Below are positions 27,990 through 37,180 of a DNA stretch of 64,000 nt, piece after piece. The DNA comes from Xenorhabdus doucetiae (GTDB lineage Bacteria > Pseudomonadota > Gammaproteobacteria > Enterobacterales > Enterobacteriaceae). Numbering within the stretch: position 1 is the first letter of the stretch; every line of letters starts with the position of its first letter. Position numbers and translations under genes: made by a program. The notes below the pieces were generated by a model. That model did no database searches. It saw only the letters and a list, made by a program, of their open reading frames with translations, and was not told the DNA's origin. The stretch lies in the NCBI RefSeq assembly GCF_000968195.1, contig NZ_FO704550.1:3844001-3908000 (forward strand), given 5' to 3'.

Positions 27990-28385
27990 CTAAAATTGTA
28001 TGACGCGATCACACAGCATCATAGCTTCTGCCAACGATCCCAACCCACTCAGCTCAAACCCTTCGGCCAGATTAGCGGCGGGCAGATTTAATTCACGGGC
28101 TTGCTGTTCATCCACGACGCCACGCCGCAATGCCGCCGCGACGCAGATAAGCAGATCGAATTGATGCCGGGCTGCCAATGCCTGCCATGCCCTGACCAAA
28201 TCAAACTCATCATTGGCAGGGGCGATCAGTTGATTACCGTTTTGGACACCTTCACGATAAAAAAACACACTATGCAGTTTATGGCCTGAGGTGAGCAACG
28301 CCTGAGCAAATTGGTAGGCACTGCTGGCTTGTTGGGTACCGTAAGCTGGCCCAGTGACCAGCAGGCAATAAGACAGCGACGACAT
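27990..28385 (-). CDS. tusD: Sulfurtransferase TusD
   Basis: Catalytic subunit of TusBCD; its conserved cysteine, in LICVAAALRRGVVDE (about residue 79), accepts the persulfide sulfur. It has 131 residues from the ATG at 28385, which overlaps the yheO stop in TAATG and has GGAGAAG upstream. It contains TGPAYGTQQASSAYQFAQAL, typical of the family. Confidence 0.95.
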   Translation of the reverse strand: MSSLSYCLLVTGPAYGTQQASSAYQFAQALLTSGHKLHSVFFYREGVQNGNQLIAPANDEFDLVRAWQALAARHQFDLLICVAAALRRGVVDEQQARELNLPAANLAEGFELSGLGSLAEAMMLCDRVIQF

Positions 28386-29107
28386 TACTTCTCCGAACCC
28401 GCACATTCACCATTTTTGAACTGGCGAATATAGAGATATACCGTATGCTTGGAGATATTCAAACGGTCAGCGACCTGATTAATCGCATCTTTAATATCAA
28501 AAATGCCTTTTTCATACAGGTTAAGCACCACCTGCCGGTTTTTCGCATTATTAGAAACATTGCGGTCGGCATTCACTTCTTCAATCGTGAATTCCAGCGT
28601 TTGTGCCACCAGATCATCCACAGAAGAGGCAAAGTTGACGTTTGAAGCCACTTCATGGGTTTTTTCTGGGATAAAGGTCTGAATAATTTCGGAGAAAGGC
28701 ACATCAAGGTTCATATTGATGCATAACAGGCCAATGACCCGACGCTGACGATTACGGATCGCAATGGTGACCGATTTCATCAACGAGCCACTTTTTGCCC
28801 GTGTGAAATACGCTTTAGACACGCTACTGTCTTCATCCGTAATATCATGCAGCATCCGCAACGCCAGATCAGTAATCGGAGAACCAATCTGACGGCCCGT
28901 ATGCTCTCCATTGGCTATTCTGACGGCTGAACATTTAAGATCTTCCAGTGAATGAAGAACTATCTCACAATGCCCACCAATCAACATAGCCAGGCCATCA
29001 ACAGCAGCTTCGTAAGATTTTAAAATTTCGTGATCAGTTTCACTAAATGGTTGGTTTTCCAGTAAATCAATTTCACTGTTATCACCAGTTAATAGCGGGG
29101 TAGACAT
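28385..29107 (-). CDS. yheO: YheO-like DNA-binding regulator
   Basis: Putative transcription regulator with an N-terminal PAS-like domain (YheO family, about 20-130) and a C-terminal helix-turn-helix (INQVADRLNISKHTVYLYIRQFKNG, about 208-232). 240 residues from MSTPLLTGDN, as in E. coli. An upstream ATG at 29119 directly abuts AAGG and is less likely. It is translationally coupled to tusD. Its ligand and targets are unknown. The 446-base gap to fkpA contains its promoter. Confidence 0.9.
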   Translation of the reverse strand: MSTPLLTGDNSEIDLLENQPFSETDHEILKSYEAAVDGLAMLIGGHCEIVLHSLEDLKCSAVRIANGEHTGRQIGSPITDLALRMLHDITDEDSSVSKAYFTRAKSGSLMKSVTIAIRNRQRRVIGLLCINMNLDVPFSEIIQTFIPEKTHEVASNVNFASSVDDLVAQTLEFTIEEVNADRNVSNNAKNRQVVLNLYEKGIFDIKDAINQVADRLNISKHTVYLYIRQFKNGECAGSEK

Positions 29108-29500
29108 GTAATACACCATCCTTCAAGTTCAGACTTTGCCTCACCAAAAATATCAGGGCAAGATTTATTATAAAAATTCAAAACGACAAATTAAATATGC
29201 CTTATATGATAGGCACTAAAAACAAACAGTTAAAAATGTTTTTCACTATTCTATTCAGGATTGTGACGTTAAAACCACATTGAACTGTCGTCAAGCTCTT
29301 GCTGAGTATACCGCACGGATTTATCACAGCCTTGTGCCGAATCCACCTAATATACGGAAAATAAACCCTCATTTAATACCGTGGGAAATAATAAGCAAAT
29401 AAATCTATTACTCTTGATCCATGCTTATTAATCCGTGCCTATTACTCACCAAATAGGGGTAAATACCAGCAGTAAACCGAAGGGTGAAAGAAATAGATGA

Positions 29501-29526
29501 TAAAGCAGGAGCTTTAAGCCCCTGCC
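29501..29526 (-). terminator. Terminator after fkpA
   Basis: A 9-pair stem with one G-T pair (506-514 with 518-526 of the 29 kb block, loop TTA) follows the fkpA stop by 28 bases. The T tail on the minus strand is short (TTTAT). The rest of 29108-29500 is AT-rich without a visible gene and should hold the yheO promoter. Confidence 0.6.
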
Positions 29527-29553
29527 AATGTTGTCTTTTAAATGATTACGGCG

Positions 29554-30318
29554 TTATTTTGCCTTAGCAGCAGGCTTAATATCCAGTAATTCGACATTAA
29601 AGATTAACGTGGAGTTAGCTGGGATTTTAGGTAAGTTTGCCTGATCATAAGCCAGCTTAGGAGGAACAACTAATGTGATTTTTCCACCTTTCTTCACATG
29701 TTGTAAACCTTCTTTCCAACCGGGGATAACGCTGTCCAAACGAAGTGTCAGAGGCTCTTTACGTTCATAAGAGCTGTCAAAGACCTGACCATCAATCAAA
29801 GAACCTTTGTAGTTAACGACGACAGTATCCGTCTCTTTAGGTGCGTTACCCGTACCTTCTTTGTCAATTTTGTAAAGCAACCCTGTTTTGGTTTCCACTA
29901 CGCCAGCTTTTTTAGCAAACTCTTTGCGATATTTGGCCCCTTTTTCGCCATTTTCACTGGCTTCTTTTTCTGCCTTAGCCAATGCTGCACTTTTCACTTT
30001 AGCTTCAAAGGCAGACAGGGTTTCCTGGATCTCTTTATCAGTCAGTTTGGTTTTATTATTTAACGCATCTTCAACACCAGCCAACAATTGCACTTTTTCG
30101 ATATTAATACCGAGCGTTTTCTGCTCCTGCAATGAGTTGGCCATATAGCCTCCCAAAGAAGCACCCAGAGCATAAGAATTTTGCTGTTCTGTTGTTTTAA
30201 AAGCACTATTCAATTTTACTTCGTCTTTGGTTTCGGTATTAACAGCCAAAGCTTGAGGTACACTAAATGCCACCGCCAGTGTTGTTGCCAACAGAGTTGT
30301 TTTAAACAATGATTTCAT
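29554..30318 (-). CDS. fkpA: Periplasmic FKBP-type peptidyl-prolyl isomerase FkpA
   Basis: Periplasmic chaperone and prolyl isomerase that helps outer-membrane and exported proteins fold; part of the sigma-E response in E. coli. 254 residues from the ATG at 30318 (TTGGAGAATAGG upstream). Signal peptide MKSLFKTTLLATTLAVAFSVPQALA; N-terminal dimer domain (about 35-130); C-terminal FKBP domain with DTVVVNYKGSLIDGQVFDSSY and VIPGWKEGL. It is shorter than E. coli because the long Ala/Asp tail is missing. Confidence 0.96.
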   Translation of the reverse strand: MKSLFKTTLLATTLAVAFSVPQALAVNTETKDEVKLNSAFKTTEQQNSYALGASLGGYMANSLQEQKTLGINIEKVQLLAGVEDALNNKTKLTDKEIQETLSAFEAKVKSAALAKAEKEASENGEKGAKYRKEFAKKAGVVETKTGLLYKIDKEGTGNAPKETDTVVVNYKGSLIDGQVFDSSYERKEPLTLRLDSVIPGWKEGLQHVKKGGKITLVVPPKLAYDQANLPKIPANSTLIFNVELLDIKPAAKAK

Positions 30319-30560
30319 CCTATTCTCCAATCAGTTTGGGTGGGGTTACCATCAGCACAGGTCATAACATTTACTATAACCGCCTAAGGAAACCAATGAC
30401 AATATTTGCGATATCTTGCAATAAAAATTGTTGAGACAACATTAAAGTGAAGAGGTTTCGTAAAATCCTATTTCGCAAATGATGTGGAGTATTATAGTGT
30501 CATCTTGACCGAACCATCGTTCCGTCATTAATTCATTGATCAGAGGCAGGAGGGAAGATA

Positions 30561-30779
30561 ATGGAATTATCTGAATTTGAACAAAGATTTGAGCAACTAG
30601 AAACTAAGCTGGCCTATCAAGAAGCCACGATTGAAGCATTGAATCAAGAAGTGATAAAGCAACAGATTGAAACTGACAGATTGAAAGAACAACTAAAATT
30701 ACTCACTGAACGTCTGAAAACTCACCAGACATCCATCATTGCCCCCCTTTCTGAAGAAACTCCTCCCCCTCATTACTGA
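30561..30779 (+). CDS. slyX: SlyX family protein
   Basis: Small cytoplasmic coiled-coil protein of unknown role; 72 residues with clear heptads through residues 5-52 (EQRFEQLETKLAYQEATIEALNQ) and a Pro-rich end PPPHY. GGCAGGAGGGA precedes the ATG. It is divergent from fkpA and convergent with slyD, as in E. coli. Confidence 0.95.
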   Translation: MELSEFEQRFEQLETKLAYQEATIEALNQEVIKQQIETDRLKEQLKLLTERLKTHQTSIIAPLSEETPPPHY

Positions 30780-30827
30780 TATTCATCTGGGAAAATCGCT
30801 GCCAGGGAAGGCAGAAACACAAAATAA

Positions 30828-30858
30828 AAAAGAGAAGCGCCTAGCGTGCTTCCCTTTT
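30828..30858. terminator. Bidirectional terminator between slyX and slyD
   Basis: AAAAGAGAAGC/GCTTCCCTTTT (30828-30838 with 30848-30858, 10 of 11 paired) with A and T runs on either side fits both converging genes. Confidence 0.75.
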
Positions 30859-30912
30859 CTGTTTACTGATCTTTCAGATTACCAACGATATTCAGTTAGC
30901 CCTGATTGAGTT

Positions 30913-31452
30913 TTAGTGGCAGCTACCGCCGCCGCAGCATCCATCATGCTCACCGTGATCGTGATCATGATGATCACCACAACCACCCTGACCGTGCACA
31001 TGGCCATGAGTCAATTCTTCTTCGGTCGCCTCACGAATCGCGACAATTTCAACGTTGAATTTCAGATTCTGGCCAGCCAGCATGTGGTTAGCATCAACCA
31101 CCACTTCATCACCTTCTATCGCCGTGATTTCTACCGGGACAGGCCCTTGATCTGTATCAGCCAGGAAACGCATACCCACCTGAATATCATCCACACCAAC
31201 AAACACGTCTTTTGGTGCACGCTGAACCAGATTGTCATCATACTGACCGTAGGCATCTGCGGCTTCTACGCTCACATCAAAACGTTCACCCACCTCACGA
31301 CCGTCCAGTGCTTTTTCCAATCCGCTGATGAGAGAACCATGACCATGCAGATAGTCTAACGGTGCACTCACTGAGGACTCATCAACTAAAACACCCTCTT
31401 CGGTTCTTACTTGATAAGCCAGGCTAACCACCAAGTCTTTTGCTACTTTCAT
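30913..31452 (-). CDS. slyD: FKBP-type prolyl isomerase and metallochaperone SlyD
   Basis: Cytoplasmic prolyl isomerase/chaperone that also carries nickel for hydrogenase assembly and is needed for phiX174 lysis in E. coli. 179 residues: the FKBP domain interrupted by the IF chaperone insert (about 70-125), then a His/Cys-rich metal-binding tail from about residue 149 (HGHVHGQGGCGDHHDHD...). The tail is shorter than the 196-residue E. coli protein's but keeps many ligands. Confidence 0.96.
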   Translation of the reverse strand: MKVAKDLVVSLAYQVRTEEGVLVDESSVSAPLDYLHGHGSLISGLEKALDGREVGERFDVSVEAADAYGQYDDNLVQRAPKDVFVGVDDIQVGMRFLADTDQGPVPVEITAIEGDEVVVDANHMLAGQNLKFNVEIVAIREATEEELTHGHVHGQGGCGDHHDHDHGEHDGCCGGGSCH

Positions 31453-31595
31453 GACAACTCCTACATACCCTAAGGGAAAACCCGTAAGGGAAAGTTTTTA
31501 CAGTTCAAAAAATGCTGCCGATTGTAACGGAATTCTATGTCGCTGTACCTAGGCAACCGCAAAATTTACCCACAATTTATTGTACGTGTATTAAG

Positions 31596-31799
31596 TTACT
31601 GTGGTGTAAAGATCCCAATAACCTGCTCCTGCTCCCTGACATGAGATGTGACCACTTCATCCGTCTGCCTCTGTATATGGCCACAATGGACACACTCAAC
31701 AACATCCACCTTATTCTCCTGCCACATGGCTAACGTATCCTGTGATTGGCATTTTGGGCAAACCGCGCCCGCGATAAAACGCTTACGACTGATTGACAT
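31596..31799 (-). CDS. yheV: Zinc-ribbon protein YheV
   Basis: Small protein of unknown role, 67 residues, with a four-cysteine zinc ribbon (Cys14, Cys17, Cys36, Cys39 in CPKC and CVHC) and the family end EQVIGIFTPQ. It follows slyD, as in E. coli. In E. coli kefG and kefB come next; here the gene is divergent from yheS across 244 AT-rich bases holding no gene. Confidence 0.93.
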   Translation of the reverse strand: MSISRKRFIAGAVCPKCQSQDTLAMWQENKVDVVECVHCGHIQRQTDEVVTSHVREQEQVIGIFTPQ

Positions 31800-32043
31800 A
31801 ATTCCCCCCGACGCTATTTATATTTATCTTCCTTCCATTTCCCTAAGACGTGTCAGGACAGATATTTTCCGCTACCATGCACACTCAGCACTTAAAATCG
31901 AATACATATACCCAATAGATTTTACCCAATAGATTTCAAATTGCGGCACACCGATCACTATACGCATCAACGATCACTCTGCCTATCAATTGAAGGATAT
32001 AAGCCTAATTATTAACTTAACATATTATATATAGACGGCATCT

Positions 32044-33987
32044 ATGATTGTTTTCTCTTCACTGCAAATCCGCCGTGGCATTCGCGTCCTGTTGGACAAC
32101 GCCAACGCAACTATCAATCCTGGGCAGAAAGTAGGATTAGTTGGCAAGAATGGCTGTGGTAAATCTACCCTACTTGCCTTACTCAAAGATGAGCTTCAGG
32201 CCGAGAGCGGCGCTGTCACATTCCCCAATAATTGGTCACTGGCTTGGGTCAATCAGGAAACGCCTGCTCTGGAAACATCAGCACTGGAATATGTCATCGA
32301 TGGTGACCGAGAATTCCGGCAACTGGAGCAAAAACTCAACAGCGCCAATGAACAAAATGACGGCCACGCCATCGCCCATCTTCACGGTTTGCTTGATACT
32401 ATTCAGGCATGGACCATCCGCGCCAGAGCAGCCAGCTTGCTGCACGGATTGGGTTTTTCCCAAGCTCAACTGGAACAACCTGTCCGTTCGTTTTCCGGTG
32501 GCTGGCGTATGCGCCTCAATCTGGCACAGGCGCTGATTTGTCGTTCAGATCTATTATTACTCGACGAACCGACCAACCACCTTGATCTGGACGCCGTTAT
32601 CTGGCTCGAAAAATGGCTGAAAAGTTATACCGGCACCTTGATCCTCATTTCCCACGACCGTGATTTCCTTGATCCGATTATTGATAAGATTCTGCATATT
32701 GAGCAGCAGGATCTCTACGAATATACCGGCAACTACTCTTCCTTCGAACGGCAACGCGCCGCCAAACTTGCCCAGCAACAGGCGCTATATCAAAGCCAAC
32801 AGGAAAAAGTCGCGCATTTGCAGAGCTACATTGATCGCTTTCGCGCCAAGGCATCTAAGGCAAAACAGGCGCAAAGCCGCATCAAGATGCTGGAACGCAT
32901 GGAGCTTATCGCACCCGCCCATGTTGACAACCCTTTTCATTTCAGTTTTCGCCAGCCGGATAACCTGCCAAATCCACTGTTAAACATGGATAAAGTCAGT
33001 GCGGGCTATGGTGAAAAAACAGTGCTGGATTCGATCAAATTAAACTTGGTGCCGGGTTCACGCATCGGCTTGCTGGGTCGCAATGGCGCAGGTAAATCCA
33101 CCTTGATCAAATTGCTGGCAGGAGAGCTTACGCCTCAACAGGGCGAAATTGCCTTATCGAAAGGCATTAAACTGGGTTACTTCGCGCAGCACCAGTTGGA
33201 ATACCTGCGGGCAGATGAATCGCCATTACAACATTTAGCCCGAATGGCACCGCAAGAGACGGAGCAACAGCTTCGGGATTATCTGGGCGGATTTGGTTTC
33301 AAAGGCGATCAAGTCACCGATCCGAGCGGACGTTTCTCCGGTGGTGAAAAGGCGCGTTTGGTACTGGCGCTGATTGTCTGGCAACGCCCTAACCTTCTTC
33401 TGCTTGATGAACCGACCAACCACCTTGATCTCGATATGAGGCAAGCATTGACTGAAGCACTGATTGATTTCGAAGGTGCGCTGGTCGTCGTATCGCATGA
33501 CCGGCACTTACTGCGCTCGACAACCGACGAACTTTATCTGGTACATGATGGCAAAGTCGAACCGTTTAAAGGCGATTTAGAAGATTACCAGCAATGGCTG
33601 ACTGAACTGCAACGCCAACAAATGCGGGAGGATCAGGAAAAAGAGAAATCGGAGAGTGAATCTTCACCCAACGGCACGCAAAATTACCGTGCCCAAGAAC
33701 GTAAAGATCAAAAACGGCGTGAAGCTGAATTCCGTAACCAAACGCAGCCATTGCGTAAGCAGCTCACGACCCTTGAAAAACAGATAGAAAAATTGGGCAC
33801 GGAATTGGCGGAATTAGAAAAAAAGCTGTCAGACAATACCCTTTACGAACATGATCGTAAAACTGAACTGACGGAATGCCTGCATCAGCAGACACAAACG
33901 AAATCCAGTCTGGAAAATATCGAAATGGAATGGCTGGATATTCAGGAACAGCTCGAACAAATGACCGCAGTATTTAATGCGAGTTAA
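32044..33987 (+). CDS. yheS: ABC-F family ATPase YheS
   Basis: Cytoplasmic ABC-F protein, expected to act on stalled ribosomes rather than transport; no membrane domain. 647 residues with two ATPase domains: Walker A GKNGCGKST (about 34-42) and GRNGAGKST (about 346-354), signatures FSGGWRMRL and FSGGEKARL, both with LLLLDEPTNHLDLD. A linker joins them, and a coiled-coil C-terminal extension (about 525-640) follows. Close to the E. coli length (637). Confidence 0.95.
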   Translation: MIVFSSLQIRRGIRVLLDNANATINPGQKVGLVGKNGCGKSTLLALLKDELQAESGAVTFPNNWSLAWVNQETPALETSALEYVIDGDREFRQLEQKLNSANEQNDGHAIAHLHGLLDTIQAWTIRARAASLLHGLGFSQAQLEQPVRSFSGGWRMRLNLAQALICRSDLLLLDEPTNHLDLDAVIWLEKWLKSYTGTLILISHDRDFLDPIIDKILHIEQQDLYEYTGNYSSFERQRAAKLAQQQALYQSQQEKVAHLQSYIDRFRAKASKAKQAQSRIKMLERMELIAPAHVDNPFHFSFRQPDNLPNPLLNMDKVSAGYGEKTVLDSIKLNLVPGSRIGLLGRNGAGKSTLIKLLAGELTPQQGEIALSKGIKLGYFAQHQLEYLRADESPLQHLARMAPQETEQQLRDYLGGFGFKGDQVTDPSGRFSGGEKARLVLALIVWQRPNLLLLDEPTNHLDLDMRQALTEALIDFEGALVVVSHDRHLLRSTTDELYLVHDGKVEPFKGDLEDYQQWLTELQRQQMREDQEKEKSESESSPNGTQNYRAQERKDQKRREAEFRNQTQPLRKQLTTLEKQIEKLGTELAELEKKLSDNTLYEHDRKTELTECLHQQTQTKSSLENIEMEWLDIQEQLEQMTAVFNAS

Positions 33988-34023
33988 GGTGTCAATTCAC
34001 TTTTCAAGTGTCAACCTGTAGTA

Positions 34024-34059
34024 TAATCGGGTAGTGTTATTCAATACCCGATTATTTTC
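34024..34059 (+). terminator. Terminator after yheS
   Basis: TAATCGGGTA/TACCCGATTA (34024-34033 with 34045-34054, 11-base loop) followed by TTTTC. Confidence 0.8.
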
Positions 34060-34219
34060 TATTCTCTTATCCCACCATTTGTTCAAACACTGAAAATATT
34101 GTTCCCTGTTTACCCAGAAAAATAAAAAATTAAAACTTTTATAAGTTATAGCCCAAGTTTTAATATCACAAGAGATCAAATGAAAAATACTCCATAGAAA
34201 ACAATCAATAATCATTGAC

Positions 34220-35113
34220 CTATACATTAGCAACCAATGTGGAAAAGTTTTCAGCATCCTCAATCAGATGATCACCCATTGACTTTGCCCACACCACACC
34301 CAGCTCAATTTTTTTATCCGTTTCAACAAGTTCCAAAGAATTCATATAATACTCAGGAATAGCACTAATAATCCGTTTAGGGACACAAGTATAGGCACTA
34401 TTTTTTGTAATCATCTCAATGATCAACATGATATCATTTGTTTTTAATAACAAATTCATATTGTCACCGGTATAAATAGGAAAAATGTTAAGGAAATCCG
34501 TTGACTCAACCCCCTCTTTTTTTCCTGATGACTTTTCCGCAGGAATTCCATTGCCAAACTGACTTAAAGCGGTTCTGAATTTAGATATCAGGTGACTCCT
34601 TTTTTTAAAGATATAGACCAATCTTTCTGTAAATACCTTTTTGGGTTCTAACTTGGCCATAATCGATGACAAGGGCATCACGGCAACATGTAACATCCCT
34701 GCATTCAGTAAACTTATCTGCTGATCAACTGACAACCCAGTGACCAATGCCAGCACTACATTCCCTTTCTTTTCCACAATCTGCTTCTCTATTTGAGTAT
34801 AATTGTGGATAGGAAAGCAGGAGCCGACATATAAGTGCCTGACCATATCCTCTTTTGAATCAAAATGAACCTGACTTTTGAACTGTTCATAGTGAGTCAA
34901 AAGCTTCCGGGCATTATCCAGCGTCTTTTGCCCAAAATCGGTCAACCTTGTTCCATTTGGCCCCCTTGTAAATAGTGATGCCCCAAGAATATCTTCCAAG
35001 CCATGTATTTTCTTCGACAAGGCCGGCTGAGAAAGATAAAGTCTCTGAGAGGCTTTGTGATAATTTAGAGTCTCAGCTAAAACGATAAAAGCTTCAAGAT
35101 TGCGTATATCCAT
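34220..35113 (-). CDS. LysR-type transcription regulator
   Basis: 297 residues from MDIRNLEAFIVLAETLNYHKASQRLYLSQPALSKKIHGLE, a typical LysR helix-turn-helix (about 17-37), then a linker helix and an effector-binding domain (about 90-295). The frame extends to 35152, but the ATG at 35113 fits the family start. It differs from the E. coli LysR proteins I know, and I cannot name its targets. It is divergent from murQ across 1.1 kb. E. coli controls murQP with MurR (RpiR family), which is absent here, so this gene is a possible but unproven substitute. AT-rich relative to its neighbours. Confidence 0.85.
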   Translation of the reverse strand: MDIRNLEAFIVLAETLNYHKASQRLYLSQPALSKKIHGLEDILGASLFTRGPNGTRLTDFGQKTLDNARKLLTHYEQFKSQVHFDSKEDMVRHLYVGSCFPIHNYTQIEKQIVEKKGNVVLALVTGLSVDQQISLLNAGMLHVAVMPLSSIMAKLEPKKVFTERLVYIFKKRSHLISKFRTALSQFGNGIPAEKSSGKKEGVESTDFLNIFPIYTGDNMNLLLKTNDIMLIIEMITKNSAYTCVPKRIISAIPEYYMNSLELVETDKKIELGVVWAKSMGDHLIEDAENFSTLVANV

Positions 35114-36244
35114 GTTCTTTAGCCCAATGATTGTTAAATAACTACAAAACATTACAGATTCATGGTGATAGCATTTTAACTTTGTGTTTTGCCAAAGGTT
35201 TTATCCGATCAACAGGTCAAAATGTTAGCTAATAAAAGGTTAGTTAATAAGGGTGAAATTCGCAAAACATTTATTATTCCTGCGCGTTAATTTCATTGTG
35301 AAATGATTTCAATAAAAACCAGTTATCGGTAATCATTTCGTTAATACAGACCAAATCCTCCTAGTTATCCACAATGACCAATACTCTCTTTCATTTTTTA
35401 AACTACAGAGTTACTAATATTTCTGAAATTTAAAGACGATTGAGATAGGTATACAAATAAATCCCAAACGGACGAGTTTACCTATTGTAAAATTAGAATT
35501 ACCACTAAGGGAGAAACAATTAACATAAAGTTATTAACTGATAACCTTTCTTTATTACTCCTCCCTCAAGGAAATATCTAAAATCATGCAAGTTAAAATA
35601 TCATACTACTAAACCAATATGTAAATAATTTAATTGAAAAGATAAAGAAAAGAATATACATCTAGTCTTACTCGTATAATGCTACGAACCGCAAACACTT
35701 TATATCCATTATATTATTAATAGTTAATCTAAGTTCTATTTTCTGGTCACTTTAATATTTACTCTTATTACGCGTTAATCAGAGAAAGCATTATTCGAAT
35801 ACAACAATAATGATAGCCATTAGCATAAAACGAGTAAAAACACCGCGTAAACATGATATCAAAAAAAACAGCAATATGTTAATGGCAGGTTTTATCGTGC
35901 GTTGCCAGTGATAACAATATAGTGGCGCTTAACAAATCTGTGATTTTTTCATATTGGAATATTCTGTATTGATATATCGTTTTATGGAGAAAGCGTGTTA
36001 ATTTTTATGTCATCCACAACGCTTCTCACTTTTATGAAAGAGTATTAACCTCGTCTCAGGAAAACGTATTAGAAGACCCCAAAAATACAGATAAAATAAA
36101 ACCAAACTGATATTTCCTATGGGATATAATTTTAGCCACATAGTTTTTTTTACCTATTTTGGTGTATATTTTATATTAAATGCTCAGTAAGATAACCTGA
36201 CGCACATAAATCACTTCTTAGTTTCTATAAAATATGGCAGAAAA
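35114..36244. other. 1.1 kb AT-rich gap between LysR gene and murQ
   Basis: No convincing gene. The longest frame with an ATG that I noticed (35808-35909, 33 codons) has no ribosome site. It contains a perfect DnaA box TTATCCACA (35365-35373), a CRP-like half site TGTGA (35297-35301) and many A/T runs. It must hold the divergent promoters of the LysR gene and murQ. In E. coli yheT lies in this interval; I see no remnant of it. Confidence 0.6.
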
Positions 36245-37153
36245 ATGATGAAAATCGACTTGAGCAATATGATAACAGAGAGTCGTAACCCCGCCAGTAC
36301 CCATATTGATCAACTCTCAACACTCGATATGCTGCGCGTTATCAACGATGAAGATAAACAAGTGGCGATTGCCGTTGAAAAAACCCTGCCCCAGGTTGCC
36401 CGTGTGGTTGATAAAGTGGCCGAAGCATTTCGTCAGGGTGGACGCTTAATCTATAGTGGCGCGGGTACCTCTGGGCGTTTAGGCATCTTGGATGCCAGCG
36501 AATGTCCGCCCACTTATGGGACAAAACCAGAACACGTGATCGGTTTAATTGCCGGCGGGCATCAAGCCATCCTGAAAGCGGTCGAAAATGCGGAAGACAA
36601 TCGGCAATTAGGCGCAGAAGATCTTAAGGGACTACACTTTAATCAAAAAGATATATTGGTCGGGATCGCTGCCAGTGGCCGAACACCTTATGTATTAGGC
36701 ACAATGGAATATGCCAAATCGGTTGGGGCAACGGTTGCCGGTATCAGTTGCAATCCAAACAGCCCAATGGCGCAGTTGGCTGATATTGCCATCACGCCTG
36801 TCGTGGGGCCAGAGGTGATAACAGGCTCATCCCGCATGAAAGCAGGAACGGCGCAAAAGTTGATCCTGAATATGATTACAACCGGTGCCATGATCCGCAT
36901 TGGCAAGGTCTATGGTAATTTGATGGTTGATGTCGAAGCCACCAACGCCAAATTAATCGAACGTCAGAAAAACATTGTCATGGCCGCCACTGAGTGCAGC
37001 AGGGAAATGGCAGAACATGCCCTGAGCGCCTGTGGTGGTCACTGCAAAACCGCAATCGTAATGATTTTATCGGGCGTCAGTGCCGAAGAGGCCAAAGCAT
37101 TACTGGCAGAGCACCAAGGGCTGATCCGGCCGGCTATCTCAACAGACCGATAA
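36245..37153 (+). CDS. murQ: N-acetylmuramic acid 6-phosphate etherase
   Basis: Splits MurNAc-6-phosphate into GlcNAc-6-phosphate and D-lactate, the key step in recovering cell-wall sugar. 302 residues; SIS domain with GRLIYSGAGTSGRLGILDASECPPTYG (about 61-87) and GIAASGRTPYVLG; C-terminal helical part. Closely similar to E. coli (298). An ATG three bases later is an equal choice of start. It forms an operon with murP, whose start is 27 bases downstream. Confidence 0.96.
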   Translation: MMKIDLSNMITESRNPASTHIDQLSTLDMLRVINDEDKQVAIAVEKTLPQVARVVDKVAEAFRQGGRLIYSGAGTSGRLGILDASECPPTYGTKPEHVIGLIAGGHQAILKAVENAEDNRQLGAEDLKGLHFNQKDILVGIAASGRTPYVLGTMEYAKSVGATVAGISCNPNSPMAQLADIAITPVVGPEVITGSSRMKAGTAQKLILNMITTGAMIRIGKVYGNLMVDVEATNAKLIERQKNIVMAATECSREMAEHALSACGGHCKTAIVMILSGVSAEEAKALLAEHQGLIRPAISTDR

Positions 37154-37180
37154 TCATTGCCTCTTGAGAAGGGGTTATAC

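Noticed and set aside
33997..34263. 88-codon frame on the minus strand after the LysR gene
   Set aside because: It overlaps the LysR gene end and the yheS terminator, has no ribosome site and no protein-like pattern.
35808..35909. 33-codon frame in the gap before murQ
   Set aside because: No ribosome site and no conservation evidence; long A/T DNA yields such frames by chance.
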